Assembly (NCBI GenBank): GCA_038363925.1
Contig: JAQQWL010000013.1
Span: 248,001-312,000 of the forward strand
Direction of reading: 5' to 3'
Origin: Apiospora phragmitis
Lineage: Eukaryota; Ascomycota; Sordariomycetes; Amphisphaeriales; Apiosporaceae
DNA length: 64,000 nt
The stretch's first letter is position 1; each line of letters opens with the position of its first letter. Shown here piece after piece: positions 1 to 11,701 of the stretch. The notes below the pieces were generated by a model. It was not told the origin of the DNA. It was given only the letters and a program-made list of their open reading frames with translations, and searched no databases. A program made the translations under genes and the position numbers.

Positions 1-1051
1 CAGAAGAAGTGGCTGACATTCCTTCTGTCCGTGTTTCGGAGGAATAGCGCTCGGTTTATGTCTTTGAATTAATTATTAACCAAGGTAATAATTGAATAAA
101 TGCAGGCCCCCAAGAGACGAACTCAATAGGCGGACAGGAACAAAAGGCGAGGTTTAAATATCCGCTGCCAAGCCCTGGATCATACCACGTCAAGAGATTC
201 CTGCAGTCGGCCGGTTCGCCCATTCCTCCCCGCCGATCCCCGATCCATTCTCGCTATTTCGGGGCGGCCCCAAGACGAGTTAGCGGCCCGCGGATCGCAG
301 AACCAAGCAATGAACAACCCGTGCCGCACGCATGCTGCCGGCGATAATCAACCCCCTTTCGGTGTTACGGTAAACGCCGAAAGCCGCGCGCGACCAACGA
401 GGTTCTGATGTTCAGACGTCCTTCTAACCCCATCCCCTTCCCCCGGCTCTCACCGCTAAGAGAGATCCGTGGAAGAAAGCCAAGCGGGGTTTGGAGCTTG
501 CATTAACAAGTATTATTGTCCTTGTTCATGAATAAGCCTAACGGGAGAAAGAACCACCAAGGTAATAAGATATTAATTGCCCCTTGTCTGCCCTTCAGCT
601 TTCAACGTACAATCCCCAAACGGAAATGTCGCACTCGCATCAAGTACGCTATGGAGAATGGCCAAGGATTCATTTACTCTAATGGTATAGATATCCGTAA
701 TCTGAATACTCTCAGCTACCACCACTGTCTCTACTGAGTCTAGACCATACTATAACAAAATAAAGATGTATATATGGTGACATATTATTTTATGCCTGTT
801 TCATAAGCAGGAGCCCATTATCCCAGCTCCGAAGCATCATCGTAAGACGAAGTTTATCCTCTATGCCATTATGTCCGTTTCCCAATCTTCAGATCCCATA
901 TTCATTATTAAAGTCATTAAACGTAAAGGGGTATTGATGTGTGCAGTACGCATGTCCAAGTCCGAACGCCATTATTCCGTATGCCGTTGCCTGGGGATCT
1001 GGTCAGATCCCAGGATGATTCCCTCTTTTTCTTCTTCTTTTTCCTTCCCCC
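1..1051. other. gene-free stretch
   Basis: No reading frame with recognisable domains or fungal splice structure was found here. The end next to the RGS-LOV gene carries a pyrimidine tract at about 1020-1052, just beyond the stop codon of that minus-strand gene. The rest shows nothing I can name. Confidence 0.5.
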
Positions 1052-3392
1052 TTACGCGCCAGGAATAGGCGTGAGGAGCAGCACGACCCATTCGGTCACG
1101 CCCATGGCGTTCTTGAGCGGCACCCAGTGACTGTACAAGTGCTCGCTCTTGGGCGTCTTGCCAGTGACAGTAGATGACGCATGGTTCTTCTTCTCCGCCG
1201 GCCCTGCCATCCTCATCGCCTCGCTCGACTCGGAGTAACGTGACTGGTTGCCGTAGACCGCATTCTGCTGCATCGACTGGCGCGGGCTCGTCGACGTCGA
1301 TGTCCTCGCCCCTGCTGTGCTGCTCCGCCGCCGCTTCGAAAGGAGCCCGGGCCGGCCGCCGCTGTTACGGTCGAGCACCATCTTCATCGTCGTGGAGCGG
1401 CCCTCGGCGAGGCGCTCCCGCACAGTGCTCTTGAACGACCGCGTCACCGTGGGCGAGTGCGCCTTATCGGCCAACACTTGGAAGATGTCGGCGCCCGTCA
1501 CGTCCGCCCGGATCGAGAGTAGGTCCACCTGCCGCCTCGTTGTAGTAGGCTACGGGCAGCTTGGGACTGTGCTTCTTACTATTTTTCCCTCCTTGTGACG
1601 ACGCCGAGCCCGATGTCGATGACGACGTAGCTGATGAGGTGCTTGATCCGAACGCAAGAGAGCTCGAGGAAGAATAGGAAGGGTCCATGGTGCGTGGGAG
1701 AGGCCCGATCGAGTCGTTAGTACCGGGCGAAGGGATCGGATCGGACGCTACGTAGCGCAATACCATATAGTGGGAATAGGCTGTAGGGTACACGTGGACC
1801 TGGGCGCGCGGCTGGAATCGCTGTGCCGCGAAGCGGGAGTTCTTAGCTACCTTTTGTTGGCCGGGTATCGGCTCGGAAGGGTCGACAAGGGGCAGCGGAG
1901 GGGCCATGGCGGCCGTCGTTGAGGCGGCACGGCGGCGGAAGCTGTCGAAGAGGCGCCGGGATTTTCCGCCGCTTCGTGCAATACTGTTTCTCCGCCCCTT
2001 CTCATCGCCCTGCTGTGTCGTGGGCGGTGACTGATTCTCCGTCGAAAGCCTCTCGCTCGACGTCGAGCCGTCGATCGGGTAGCCCCGGGTGGCGCGCCCG
2101 CGTTGAGGGCACGTAAAAGATCTTTGCGGCTGTCCAGATTCTCCGAGACATTCACCTGGGCACCAAGCCAGTACTGGATCTGTCCCCGCTGCAGGTCCTT
2201 GAGGGGCAGCAGGAACAAAAGGTTCCAAAAAGCCTCGCCGTTCTTTCGGAAGTTGAGCACTAGCTCGACTGTCTCTCGTCCTTCTCGAACCGCGACCTTC
2301 ATACGTCGCAAAGCTTCGTGATCTGTGAACGGCCCCTGAAGCAAGGAGCAGTTCTGGCCGACGATGTCGCCGCGGGCATGGCCAGTCAGGGAGACGAAGT
2401 GGTCCGACACGCAGAGAATGGGGTTATCGGCGCCCATGGCATCGGTCAAGCAGAAACTTGTCCCGAGCCCGGGGTACTCGAGCTGAGACGACGACGCCCC
2501 TGCCATCCCATTTTCTAGCGCATTTACCGTGCATTGGACGAGCTGATTCTTGACGAAACCCGGGAAGACATCAGTAGCTAGGCGGTCTTCGATATGGGCC
2601 CGAGCATCCGAGAAGACTGCTTCTAATCCAGGTATCGTAGTATGGGCGATACGCTTAACATCCGAATTCAGTGTCCTGGATACCAGGGAAGGGAACATCA
2701 CCGGTTTGGTAGCGCCGAGAGATGTGTGCTGAGTAGAGATGCTCGTTAAGGCCACAGTCATGTCGTTGGTGGCTTGAGCGTACTCTCGGATCTAGTCTTC
2801 TCGGTTAATCATCGTTTGTAAACCGGGAAAGAAGCAGGCGTCGCAAACGTAGACAACTTACCTTGATGAGAAACTCGACGTTTTCCTCACACCCTTGTTT
2901 CTCGCAATAGTGCAACAGCTGGCGCATTACGGCAGGACTGTCCAGGGCCATCTGGAAAACATCTCGGCCTAAGAAGTCCATGTAAGGAAGGCAAGACGCG
3001 AAGACGCTCGGATGGCTCAGAACATCTCGACTGTAGGGACTGGCACTCGGCGCGAATCTATCGTCGGTTGGCGGAGTCGTCGGTAGGCCCGGAGAAGTAA
3101 CATCGAACGTGCCTGGTGACCTCCCATAGCAATTGTAGTCGGTGTATTGACTCAAGGCGTTATCGTTGGTATGGTGTGTCATTCCGGAATTGCTCTTCAG
3201 TCGCAGCGAGAGTCTGTCTGGTCTGATCATTGGACTCCTTGGCGTAGGAGGTGGGGACAGCACCCTCGGGTTAGAGGGAATCACTTTCATGGAGTTGATA
3301 TTCGGCAGAATGAATGAGTTCTGACGACCGCTATGCAGTGACCCCATCCCTGTTGGCGATAGAGGCGTGAGTTTGTCGGGCCGTTGAGACAT
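1052..3392 (-). CDS. RGS-LOV photoreceptor protein with two reading-frame breaks
   Basis: Two exons: 3392-2862 and 2791-1052, joined in phase 0 by a 70-bp intron with a GTAAGT donor. The start is the ATG at 3392 (MSQRPDKL); the frame opens farther upstream but has no ATG there. A Ser/Pro-rich N-terminus leads into an RGS domain (about residues 115-290, beginning SHPSVFASCLPYMDFLG). A LOV/PAS domain follows with GQNCSLLQG, whose cysteine (about residue 325, codon 2350-2348) is the expected flavin-adduct residue, and NFRKNGEAFWN. A second PAS-like segment lies near the C-terminus (ADVTGADIFQVLADK). RGS domains accelerate GTP hydrolysis by G-alpha; LOV domains bind flavin and sense blue light, and fungal fusions of the two are known. 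The frame shifts once between about 2110 and 2060 and shifts back at about 1525, so reading depends on two compensating single-base changes. These could be sequence errors, real lesions or, less likely, an unusual intron. Confidence 0.8.
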
Positions 3393-4996
3393 GCTTTGGG
3401 TTGTTGAGACCAGCGGGATAGCAAAAGTGGGAAAGAGATGACTGGTAACCCTTTCGACAGGAATCGGAAGCTCAAAGATCAAGATCCCAAGGATTGGACA
3501 CGCGCGACATATTTAGCAATTGCGAATATTAGAGAGAGCCCAAGCGAAAGAATCAACTCGCAATAACAAGTGCCTTTCGCACAGGGGGACTTCATGGCTT
3601 GCGGCATGAAACTCTCTCAAGTAAGCATCAAGGATCCCACTTGGCGGCGCCGGTCTTACCTAGTGTTAAACAAGGTGATGCGCAGGGACTCTTGTGGTGA
3701 CTATCAATAGAACAGTCCATTTGCCTTGAAATAGCTGCCTTGCTGCATTTCGCGGTGGTGGAGGAGCCACGACGAGAAGCCTCGTTTTGAGTTCCACTTG
3801 GTGAACAGCATAAGCATTAGTCTGGGTAGAACGTGGCTCGCGCCCCTCCATGGTGAAATGTACACATGCAATATGTACGGCTTCTTACGCGGGAGGAACT
3901 ACCGATGTGGTCTGGGGCGGCTGTTTCATGCGTCGAGATGGCATGGCGTGCATATATGTTGGGCCATTCGGGCCATTCGGGCCATTTGGTGGCCAGGTGG
4001 CTGCGGCATCACGCAATGCGAGCATACCCTTGGACCATGAACTGGTAGATTTGGGTGAGTGGAAAGTGAGTTGGTTAGTGGGCAAACCCAGACCCCATCA
4101 ATCATTGGAAATGAATCGGCTAGTCCGTATAGCAGTCGCTTGGTGAGGGAACTGCCGCCAAAAGTTTCATCTTGAATGTGCTCTACAAAAAGATGGGGGT
4201 GGGACGGGGGGCATCTTGTAAACGCAACGGTTTGCACGCATGCATTTGAGATTAGGGGAATGCCGTGGCGGGGATGATGGGAAGATTTTCAGGGAGGGAC
4301 CCAGCGGCCTGGGGTTGTTGAAATGGGAACCGATTGGCTACCAGCCACGCCCGGACTCATTTGTCCTGGCAGCATTAAATATGAAATACCACGAATGACC
4401 CCCTCCCCTTCGACGAGCGTCGCCATTTTCACGAATTCATCAAAAGGAGTGCCCCCAGTTCGGAGCGCTGGACCACAAGGCTCAGGGCCCGTCCGACTCG
4501 AGGCGCCGGACACGGACCGACCGTGATGCATAATTGCAACGCCACTGATTGACGGCGTGACGCCAGGTGCGATCTCCCGCAACTACAAATCCGTCATCTG
4601 ACATGAGCAGAACACGGAGTTTTTGGTCATTCCTTGGGTTGAACGCCATCGTCTGGAGAAATCCCTAGCAACCAGGTACACACAGAAGGCGATGCCAATG
4701 ATAACGAGGGGTGGTGGTGACATTGTCGGGCAGGCTTTGTCCGTGTACGGGCATGGTTGCAAAATGATAATACTATGCGTGCCCGTGGTTGTTGACGTGG
4801 AAAATAATGGATGGGGGCAGGTCAACTGACAGCTGTAGCTTTTGGTGTTATATATGGTTAGTCTGGAGTCTTTGTCAAATGCATGTCTGCTCGTGGTAGG
4901 TCACACAATGCCACGGCCAATGCTTCGAGCTGATGGTCGCATCGTTTCTTTTCTTCTTCTTGCTGCTGGGCATGTCCAGATTGATCATGCACTTTC
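3393..4996. other. intergenic region between RGS-LOV and EXO5
   Basis: This stretch holds the upstream region of RGS-LOV and the 3' flank of EXO5. Only short overlapping frames without domain signal occur. A three-copy 9-bp tandem repeat lies at 3961-3987. Nothing else was recognised. Confidence 0.5.
3961..3987. repeat. 9-bp tandem repeat, three copies
   Basis: The unit GGGCCATTC is repeated head to tail, the third copy with one mismatch. It lies in non-coding sequence. Confidence 0.7.
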
Positions 4997-6645
4997 CTAA
5001 TTTGCAGAGACGCGCCGCCTAGCGCGACTAAGTACTTCTGCTTCCTTATCTTTCCTCCATTGGCAGGATTCGGCAAATTCACATGTGCGGCATTTGTAGG
5101 TCTCCTCTATTGCGACACCCTCCGGTTCTCTCTGGCCTTGCCACCATGCAAGATTGTAGTCGAGATACTTGTTTAATGCGCCAGGATCGGCGGGGAAGAC
5201 TTGATTACCAATGATGCGACCGTCGCTACGGTGGCGATATTGAACCGACAACAAGTCACCCATCGATTTACTGCCTTGGGGGAAGGTAGTCTGTAACTCA
5301 GATTGCAGCAACGGGACAATCTGTTGCAGTGTTCTATATCTGATCAAATCTGGTGGTGGCATCATCGTAGGTTCAAGATTTGGTGACGAGTCCGGGTATT
5401 GGCCTTGCGAGGTAGATGCTGACCCGGGTGGATTGCCTTGGGAAGCAGTGCTCTCCATGTCGGAATCGGCGTCGTAGTACACCTCGTCATGCAGGTTCCC
5501 AATTTCCGCCATGAACGCGTCTGAGAAGCGAACATCGGCTCGTAGGCCATAACGCTTGAAGACAGTAGAGAAGTCCAACTTGATAGCAGCCATGTCGGAG
5601 AGCAGTCGATGGTAGAGGAACAGTTGGACCTTGGCTGGGCGGATTGCAGCCCCTGATGGCAAGGTGGCTGACCCTCTTGTCTTCACATCAGTCAAGTAGA
5701 CTTGGCGTTGATTGGATCCAAAGAAGGTCTTGATGGACGATTGCTGTACGCCTTGGTCTTGGGAGCTTAAGTCTTGCCCAAACTCAGCATTGGGATTCGT
5801 GTAGCTGATTTCGTCGATGACGCCATTGACAAAATGCCCGTTCACAATTCCCCAAACCTCTAGTTCACGGGTGAATCCAGTGTCTCGAAGGGTTCTTAGC
5901 CCTTGAATTATATTCCATAGCCGCAAGGCAAACGCTTCCTCTTTGGACGTGATCTGGACTTGGACAGTGGAATGCACCTCATCTTCCAAGGTTTGGTGGA
6001 CTTTGGTGCCACCGCGCATGGCGGCAGTCCGCGTCTTCCTGCCACCGGGTAGTGTGGTCAGCGTGTACCAGTATTGCAGTTCACACCATGCACCGGACGA
6101 TAGGTCCGTCACAGTAAGGGGCCTCCTGGGGAAGGAACGGAAGCGCTCCACGGGCGATTGGGCCTTCCTGAGATTGTCATCGGCAGGCTCATTTGCAGAA
6201 GATTGTACTGTGTTCTGCGGTGGCAAGTCCGACAAGGCGCGGCTCACTGGATGCTGATAGTCAGTCAGAAATGACACGGATGTGGCAATGAGGGAACCGA
6301 CTTACGGTCCGGGTAGTTGATGCCATCCAGCGGCATGGACGCCATTTGCCAGCTTTCATGGAGGGCAGCGCGTGAGATGTTGGCTCGCATTGCGGCAGGA
6401 GTCCGTGCCTGGCCCATTGTAGCCGACCTGTGATCCTGGGAAGGTGCATCATCGAAACTTCTCTTCTCCGGTAGCAGCGGCGTAGCTACTATGTCTGCTG
6501 TCAATTGCCGGGTTGGGTTCGATGTAGCTCGAGTGTCGGTTGGAATGGGATGAAGACCGTCAAGAAGCTGAATGACGAGAGTTTCTTCCTCGAGAGAGAA
6601 ATCGGACCCGTAGTCGCTTTCCGAAGGTGGGATGTTTGCCGACAT
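4997..6645 (-). CDS. EXO5: Exonuclease V (EXO5/DEM1), 4Fe-4S nuclease
   Basis: Two exons: 6645-6306 and 6246-4997. The 59-bp intron has a GTAAGT donor, a CTGAC branch site and a CCAG acceptor, giving a 529-residue protein. EXO5 is a single-strand DNA exonuclease, mitochondrial in budding yeast and nuclear in other eukaryotes. The PD-(D/E)XK nuclease core is visible as VNGVIDEIS and LTDVKTRGS. The four iron-sulphur cysteines fit the family: one early (GAWCELQYWY, about residue 168) and three at the C-terminus (CRTCEFAESC, the CxxCx5C pattern). The N-terminus (SDYGSDFSLEEE) is an acidic region that I recall from fungal orthologues. The frame is fully open with no lesions. It is divergent from the F-box gene across about 1.2 kb. 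Confidence 0.93.
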
Positions 6646-7827
6646 TTAGAGGCGCAGTTGTCTAGAATTTTGCTTAGTTATAAAGACCCAGGTTGGTGCA
6701 ATATAATATCTATGATGCAAGAATGGCCGAGCCGTCGAAGAGACGGTTCTAAGTCATGATGGATTTACCAGACCCCGTCAACTGAAGGCAACAGGCAGTA
6801 ACCTAGCGGAGCTTGAGCGGATTGGCCATTCACGTCTTTCGTTACATGTGTCTCCAAATCACAGGGACGCGGTGGCGGATACCACACGAAATCACGTGCG
6901 GCTTGTCGCGAGAAGCATTTCCGCTTCGTCGTATTGTAACATTGCCCAAACATTGAATGCCATGTCGGAAGTTTGTGCTATATTTCAATCTTCGTGCCGT
7001 GGAGACATCCGCATGTACGGTTTTGGGGGCTGAACTGATGTTGGTTCAGGCAGGCAGTGCCAATGACTTTTATGAAGCAAGTTACAGTAGGTACGCTTGT
7101 CCGCGAGATAGCTTCTATCTCTCATCACCTGAAAACAGCACTTGCCTTAGGTACCCAAGATCGAAACACAGGACATCATTGCTCGCAAGATTTCATGAAG
7201 AATCCATTGGGGAACTCGGCATCATCATGATTGTTTATATGGGCCCTGGAAGCCGGGCTGTCTAGCATGGAAGGGTTTGTTTGAATTCCAGATGGTCAGC
7301 TTGCTTGGTGCATCAGGCCTAGGCGCAACTAGTTCCGTTCGTCAGTTTTATCTCGGTGCCTGAGTATTAGCGGCACTAGCCTCGTTCCCCCAAACTGCGC
7401 GATAGCCAACCGTTGCTCCCCACTTTAGAGCTGAAAGTAATAAGCAGTGTTGAGCGCTGAAGCCCATATGGAACCTCACTCAGCCCCCTTCCAGATTGAT
7501 GTTGATCTGGCTAGCAGAAAGCAATGCAAAGGCACTTGGGCAGGCAACCGTTTAATATACATGCAATACTATCGTCGTTCTGTATTTGCATCTTCTTGTT
7601 AATCCATTCATTCTAGCTGCATCGTTGCGCCGTTGAACTCATTATTTCTCCTTCCTAGAATCTCTCCTGTGTTTCACTCATAGTTTCGTCCCTTTTTGCC
7701 TGTTGAATTGGGAGAATACCTCGCATTACCTACAAATTAGAAATCGCTGAAGATCTGACCCGACAACCAGCAAATTAAGCATTACCAAGCCCTCCAAAAC
7801 CCCATTGCGTTGTCAGAGATTTCCAGG
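6646..7827. other. divergent promoter region between EXO5 and the F-box gene
   Basis: Neither strand has a supported gene. The sequence must hold the 5' ends of both flanking transcripts. The part just before 7828 is rich in A and C, as is common in fungal leaders. Confidence 0.5.
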
Positions 7828-8483
7828 ATGTACCAGTCGGACGATGCCGTGTTGTCGTCGAAGCAGCATGAGCTGTCGGGCAAGGAAGGTGCCGCCGACA
7901 CCAGCCAACGGAGCCGGGGTTCGGCGAGCCTAGCCACGTTGCCACCCGAGATCCATTATCTCATTGCCCAAAATTTGATCTACCCCGACGCGCTCTCCCT
8001 GAAGCACACCTGCCGCTACTTCTACTCCCTGGTCAACACCGGCGTCCGGCTCAAGGTCGAGTGGCTCGTCCAGCGCCGCATGCTCCACCTTGAATGCCCC
8101 AACGACAAGCGCTGCGATCTGGGCAGCGACTTGAAGTTCTGCAGGGGTAGCGTCCCGTACGTATTTTGCGTCCCTTCCCCCTTTACTGTGGATCACTTCC
8201 AACCATCCCTGCACACACACACACTTACTTACTTCCTCGTGAACCCAGATTGCTCATGCAGCGCCGTCGAGAACATATGGAGTGCGAGTCCCGCCCGGGG
8301 CTCGGCTGCCTGGTCTACAGCACGACGTCGTGTGCGCATCGGCCGCAGCTACAGCACCGTTGGAAGAAGTGGTTGCGCCTGCAGCTCACGGTAGAGCTGT
8401 GGTGGGTTCTCCTGGCGCTGCTGCCCATCGTGCTCGGCTGGATGTGGATGCTGGAGGTGGCAGCTTGGGTTCGTGGGGCATAG
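7828..8483 (+). CDS. small F-box-like protein with C-terminal membrane segment
   Basis: Two exons: 7828-8156 and 8249-8483. The intron (donor GTACGT, acceptor CCCAG) contains a short CA repeat. The predicted protein has 187 residues. The start is the first ATG of the frame (MYQSDDAV). An F-box-like segment (LATLPPEIHYLIAQNL, then LKHTCRYFYSLV) occupies about residues 33-70. A Cys/Arg-rich middle (CPNDKRCDLG, REHMECESRPGLGC) follows, and then a hydrophobic helix near the end (LWWVLLALLPIVLGWMWML) that should be a single membrane anchor. F-box proteins usually recruit substrates to SCF ubiquitin ligases. A membrane anchor on so short a protein suggests a tethered adaptor, but no substrate can be named. 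It is convergent with the HsbA gene. Confidence 0.78.
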
Positions 8484-8702
8484 GCAGATGAGTACGTGTA
8501 AGAGAAAATAAAAGCATATTGTAATATGTTAGATTATTCGTCGTTCTCATGGGACCTTAGTTGGAAACAGTGGTCTAATGGGATGTAGTAATATTAAATC
8601 AATTCTAACGAAATCGCTCAAACAACTGCAATCAGACCAACAACGACCACGGTCCAGACTGCCGTGCTCCCGCACCATCCTCGCCTCCACGACGCGCCAT
8701 CG

Positions 8703-9407
8703 CTAATTGGCGGCCCTCAACTTGCCGCCCGAGAAGATTGCCTGCGTTTTCCCCAGGACCTTGTCGACGCCCTGCATGGCCTTTTTGAGCCCCGGCTGCG
8801 TCTGCTTCGTCATGACGACCTGCAGCGACGCGAACAGCTGGTCCATCTTGTTCTGAACTCCGGCGACGTCTTCCACCACCTTGCCACCGACCTTCTCCTT
8901 CATCATGATTTTGGCCTAGTAATAGAGAAATCAACGTCAGCCAAAATGGTCGCGCATTCTTACGTTTTTTGTTGCTGTTATCCTCTCTTCGTAACGTTGT
9001 CAAATAGAACAGAGACGTACCTTGTCATCCAGCGCTCTCGCAATGGCCTTGACTTTAGGCAGCATAGCCGCGACCTGGCCGGCTACCGCCGAGTTTTCCT
9101 TCTCCACGAGCGGTTTGCTCTTCTTCACGGCGGCGGCGGCGGCGTCGAGGGAAGCCTCCGTGGCCTTCTCCGCCTTATCGAGCGGCTTCAGCGACAGGTA
9201 CCCGATCTTGTAGCTGTTCACGGCACCCGCCCAGCCGTCCAGGTTTTCGCTGACGGCGCTGATCCTGGTGATGATGGCTTGGGCACCGTCGGCGTCGCCG
9301 CCCTTGCTCGCTGCTTCTCCTATGCTGTTGCTGCGTGGCGGCAAAGCGCTGGCGCAGGACTGCCCGGCCAGAAAGGCCACGATGGCGAGTACGTTGTAGA
9401 GTTGCAT
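8703..9407 (-). CDS. HsbA-like secreted cell-surface protein
   Basis: Two exons: 9407-9021 and 8915-8703, phase 0, 105-bp intron (GTACGT donor, CTATTACTAG acceptor), giving 199 residues. The ATG at 9407 begins a clear signal peptide (MQLYNVLAIVAFLAGQSCAS). The mature part is alpha-helical, rich in Ala and Lys, and low in Cys, with spaced helices (AAAAVKKSKPLVEKENS, GVQNKMDQLFASLQVVM). This matches the hydrophobic surface-binding protein A / cell-wall galactomannoprotein family. Such proteins are secreted and bind hydrophobic surfaces; the Aspergillus HsbA recruits cutinase to polyester. The role here is inferred from the family only. No frame break. Confidence 0.8.
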
Positions 9408-10759
9408 CTTGGCAGGTCAAGAAAGATAAGACTGGCGTATCTAGGACTGAGGGTGAGATGGTTGCGGGAGTCTTGATATCTTTGTGCTACGACACGAAGG
9501 AGCTCGAGATGAGAAAGCGAAATATGCAATGCAAGATATTTGTCAAAGGTATATACGGGAGTTTCCGAATATCTATCCAAGGTAGTGGATATTCTATCGA
9601 AGCTCACTTCACCAGCGATTGGTGTTGTTGCTGTCTCTAAAAGGATTTCCAGATATAGCAAGCTGCGAGACAAATGCTTTTATACATCGTCACATCGCGG
9701 CCACGCCCCAAGATCCAAGCCCGCATCATCATCAACTACGTATTGTGTTCTTCCAATACGATATTACGACTGTCTCGATCCCTATCACAGGCCCGACTTC
9801 TGGCGAGGCTGTACCAAAGCCCCAAACGAAAATGCATGCGGCTCCTCCTCATCTTCGGATGAACACAGAAGGTTCAAACCTAGTGAAGGGAACGAGCCTC
9901 AACCGCGTGCCCGACGCTCAGATGAACATTATCTGCCCCCCCTGGGCCCTGTCGTATTAGTTTCCGTTTCCGAAAGCCAAGAAATGCCCGTGCTGTTCTA
10001 GTCATAAGCTTTCTAGTTTTGTGCCTGGTGGATTGATCTTCGGATGAGTCGGGTTCGCTCGCATACGTAGCGCAACTACCGGCCGAAATGCAGTCGGGTA
10101 TGATGAAGGTGTTGAATCACCCGACGCCCGAGCCCACGCTGAAAGCCGTTTTCAGGCTTCAATTTCGATCTGCGGAAGTTAGATAAGGGAGTGTAATCTG
10201 TTATTTTGCGTTTGGGACGCACCGGATCTGTTATCGCGAGTTCGGCTTGCTGCGTATTTCGACTCTCCTCTAGAAACACCTCCAGTAATTAAAAGCGCAG
10301 GTTTCCTACTCCAAGCTGCACTCGGAAAAATCCGTGTCCAGGTCTAGATCGCTCCTTTTCATCCTTACATAACGCGAGGCCCTGACTATTCCGTAGCCGT
10401 CTGTCACCTCGACTTAGGCGCTCCGTCATGAAAGCGTCCAATACGAGAGAGAGGTCACTGGACCGTGACCAATCGTATCTTGAACATGCATTGGTTCGTC
10501 GCAACTCGCGAGAACGACGCCTCGGCCGCACGTGTGCCGGCAGTGCCATCTCGATAAGAAATGAAAGAGCCGACGACGGGCCACACATCTTGATACCCGG
10601 TCTGATGTGTTGCAACTGCTTTCCTTTCACTCTGGGTACGCGTTCGTCATCTTTCGTTTAAGATCCAACTTGTTTACGTGCCTTCCGCCACACCAGCATG
10701 ACCACTGGGAGTATTACTTTCTCTGCACAACACCCTACCAAGCTGCCCACCTGAAACGG
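9408..10759. other. divergent promoter region, no gene seen
   Basis: The region lies between two divergent secreted-protein genes. Overlapping short frames of 60-150 codons occur in several phases, but none has a domain, a signal peptide or plausible introns. I see nothing else. Confidence 0.5.
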
Positions 10760-10774
10760 ATGCCCGAGAGCAGG

Positions 10775-11701
10775 ATGGCTATCACCGCATGGCTTCTCTT
10801 CCTCACCACTCTGGCAGTGGTGTCGCAGTGCGCCCACATCAGGGTAGACGTCGGGTCCAACACCACTCCCGCCTTGGTATATACCCCACGTGTGATCTCT
10901 GCGCAGGTGGGTGACATCGTCGACTTCCACTTCATTGACGAGAATGCGGCATCCGCTGTGGTACGCGGTGTAGCCGGTGCGCCTTGCACCCCCTACACGC
11001 CCACGAAGAAGGACTTCTTCAACTCCGGGTTCATTCTCGGAGATCCGACTGGTGTACGTGTGTTGCTGTTGTCCAGTTACATATTCATGTGTCCTCTTTG
11101 ATTCTTTCCTAGAGAGAGGGAAAGAACGTTCGAGACTGATGTTTGCACCTTTCATCATTCGTTTCGGGCTATTTAGAGCAATGTATTCTCGGTCAAGATC
11201 AACGAAACAGATCCTATCCCGCTATACTGCAGTGTAGGCGGGCACTGCCGAGCTGGAATGGTTGGCTACATCAACCCTGGCCAGGGCGACTTGGAGGCCT
11301 ACACATCTGCCGCCGCCAAGCTGCCGCAGAACCAGCCACCCCCTATGGTGCCTCAAACGGGAGGGGTATTCCAGCAAGGCGTGGAAGGTGGTTTAATAAT
11401 GATCACTTTCGTGAACGGTAAGTCATTTTGGACAGCTGACATCCTGAGTATGTTGGTCTTGGTACTGTGGCTGATGATGTTTCCCTCTAGGTCCATCCGG
11501 TGGAGGCGGCTCGGAAGGCGGTTCTGGGAAGGGAGCTGGTTCTGGAGGATCAGGTGAGTTCTACGACGAAGTTTGCGGGGCAAGGCTCTGTACTAATGAA
11601 TCTCCATAGATCCTTTAGATCGGCTGCGGATGCTTTGCTGGGCGTCTAGCTGGTTCCAAGGCCGCGACGTCGTGCGGCATTCCGTGCAAAAAGAAAAGTA
11701 A
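10775..11701 (+). CDS. secreted cupredoxin-like protein with incomplete copper site
   Basis: Four exons: 10775-11053, 11177-11417, 11491-11553 and 11610-11701 (224 residues). Donors are GTACGT, GTAAGT and GTGAGT. An in-frame ATG at 10760 would add five residues; the one at 10775 gives the cleaner signal peptide (MAITAWLLFLTTLAVVSQC). A plastocyanin-like fold is indicated by VGDIVDFHFIDENAAS, then CTPYTPTKKDFFNSGFI, then PLYCSVGGHCRAGMVGYINP. The late Cys, His and Met ligands are present. The early position where related fungal proteins carry His reads Ala/Ser, so type-1 copper binding is doubtful. A Gly/Ser linker follows, and the short C-terminus is not hydrophobic, so a GPI anchor is not predicted. 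An alternative acceptor 9 bp downstream in the last intron would remove three residues. Confidence 0.75.
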
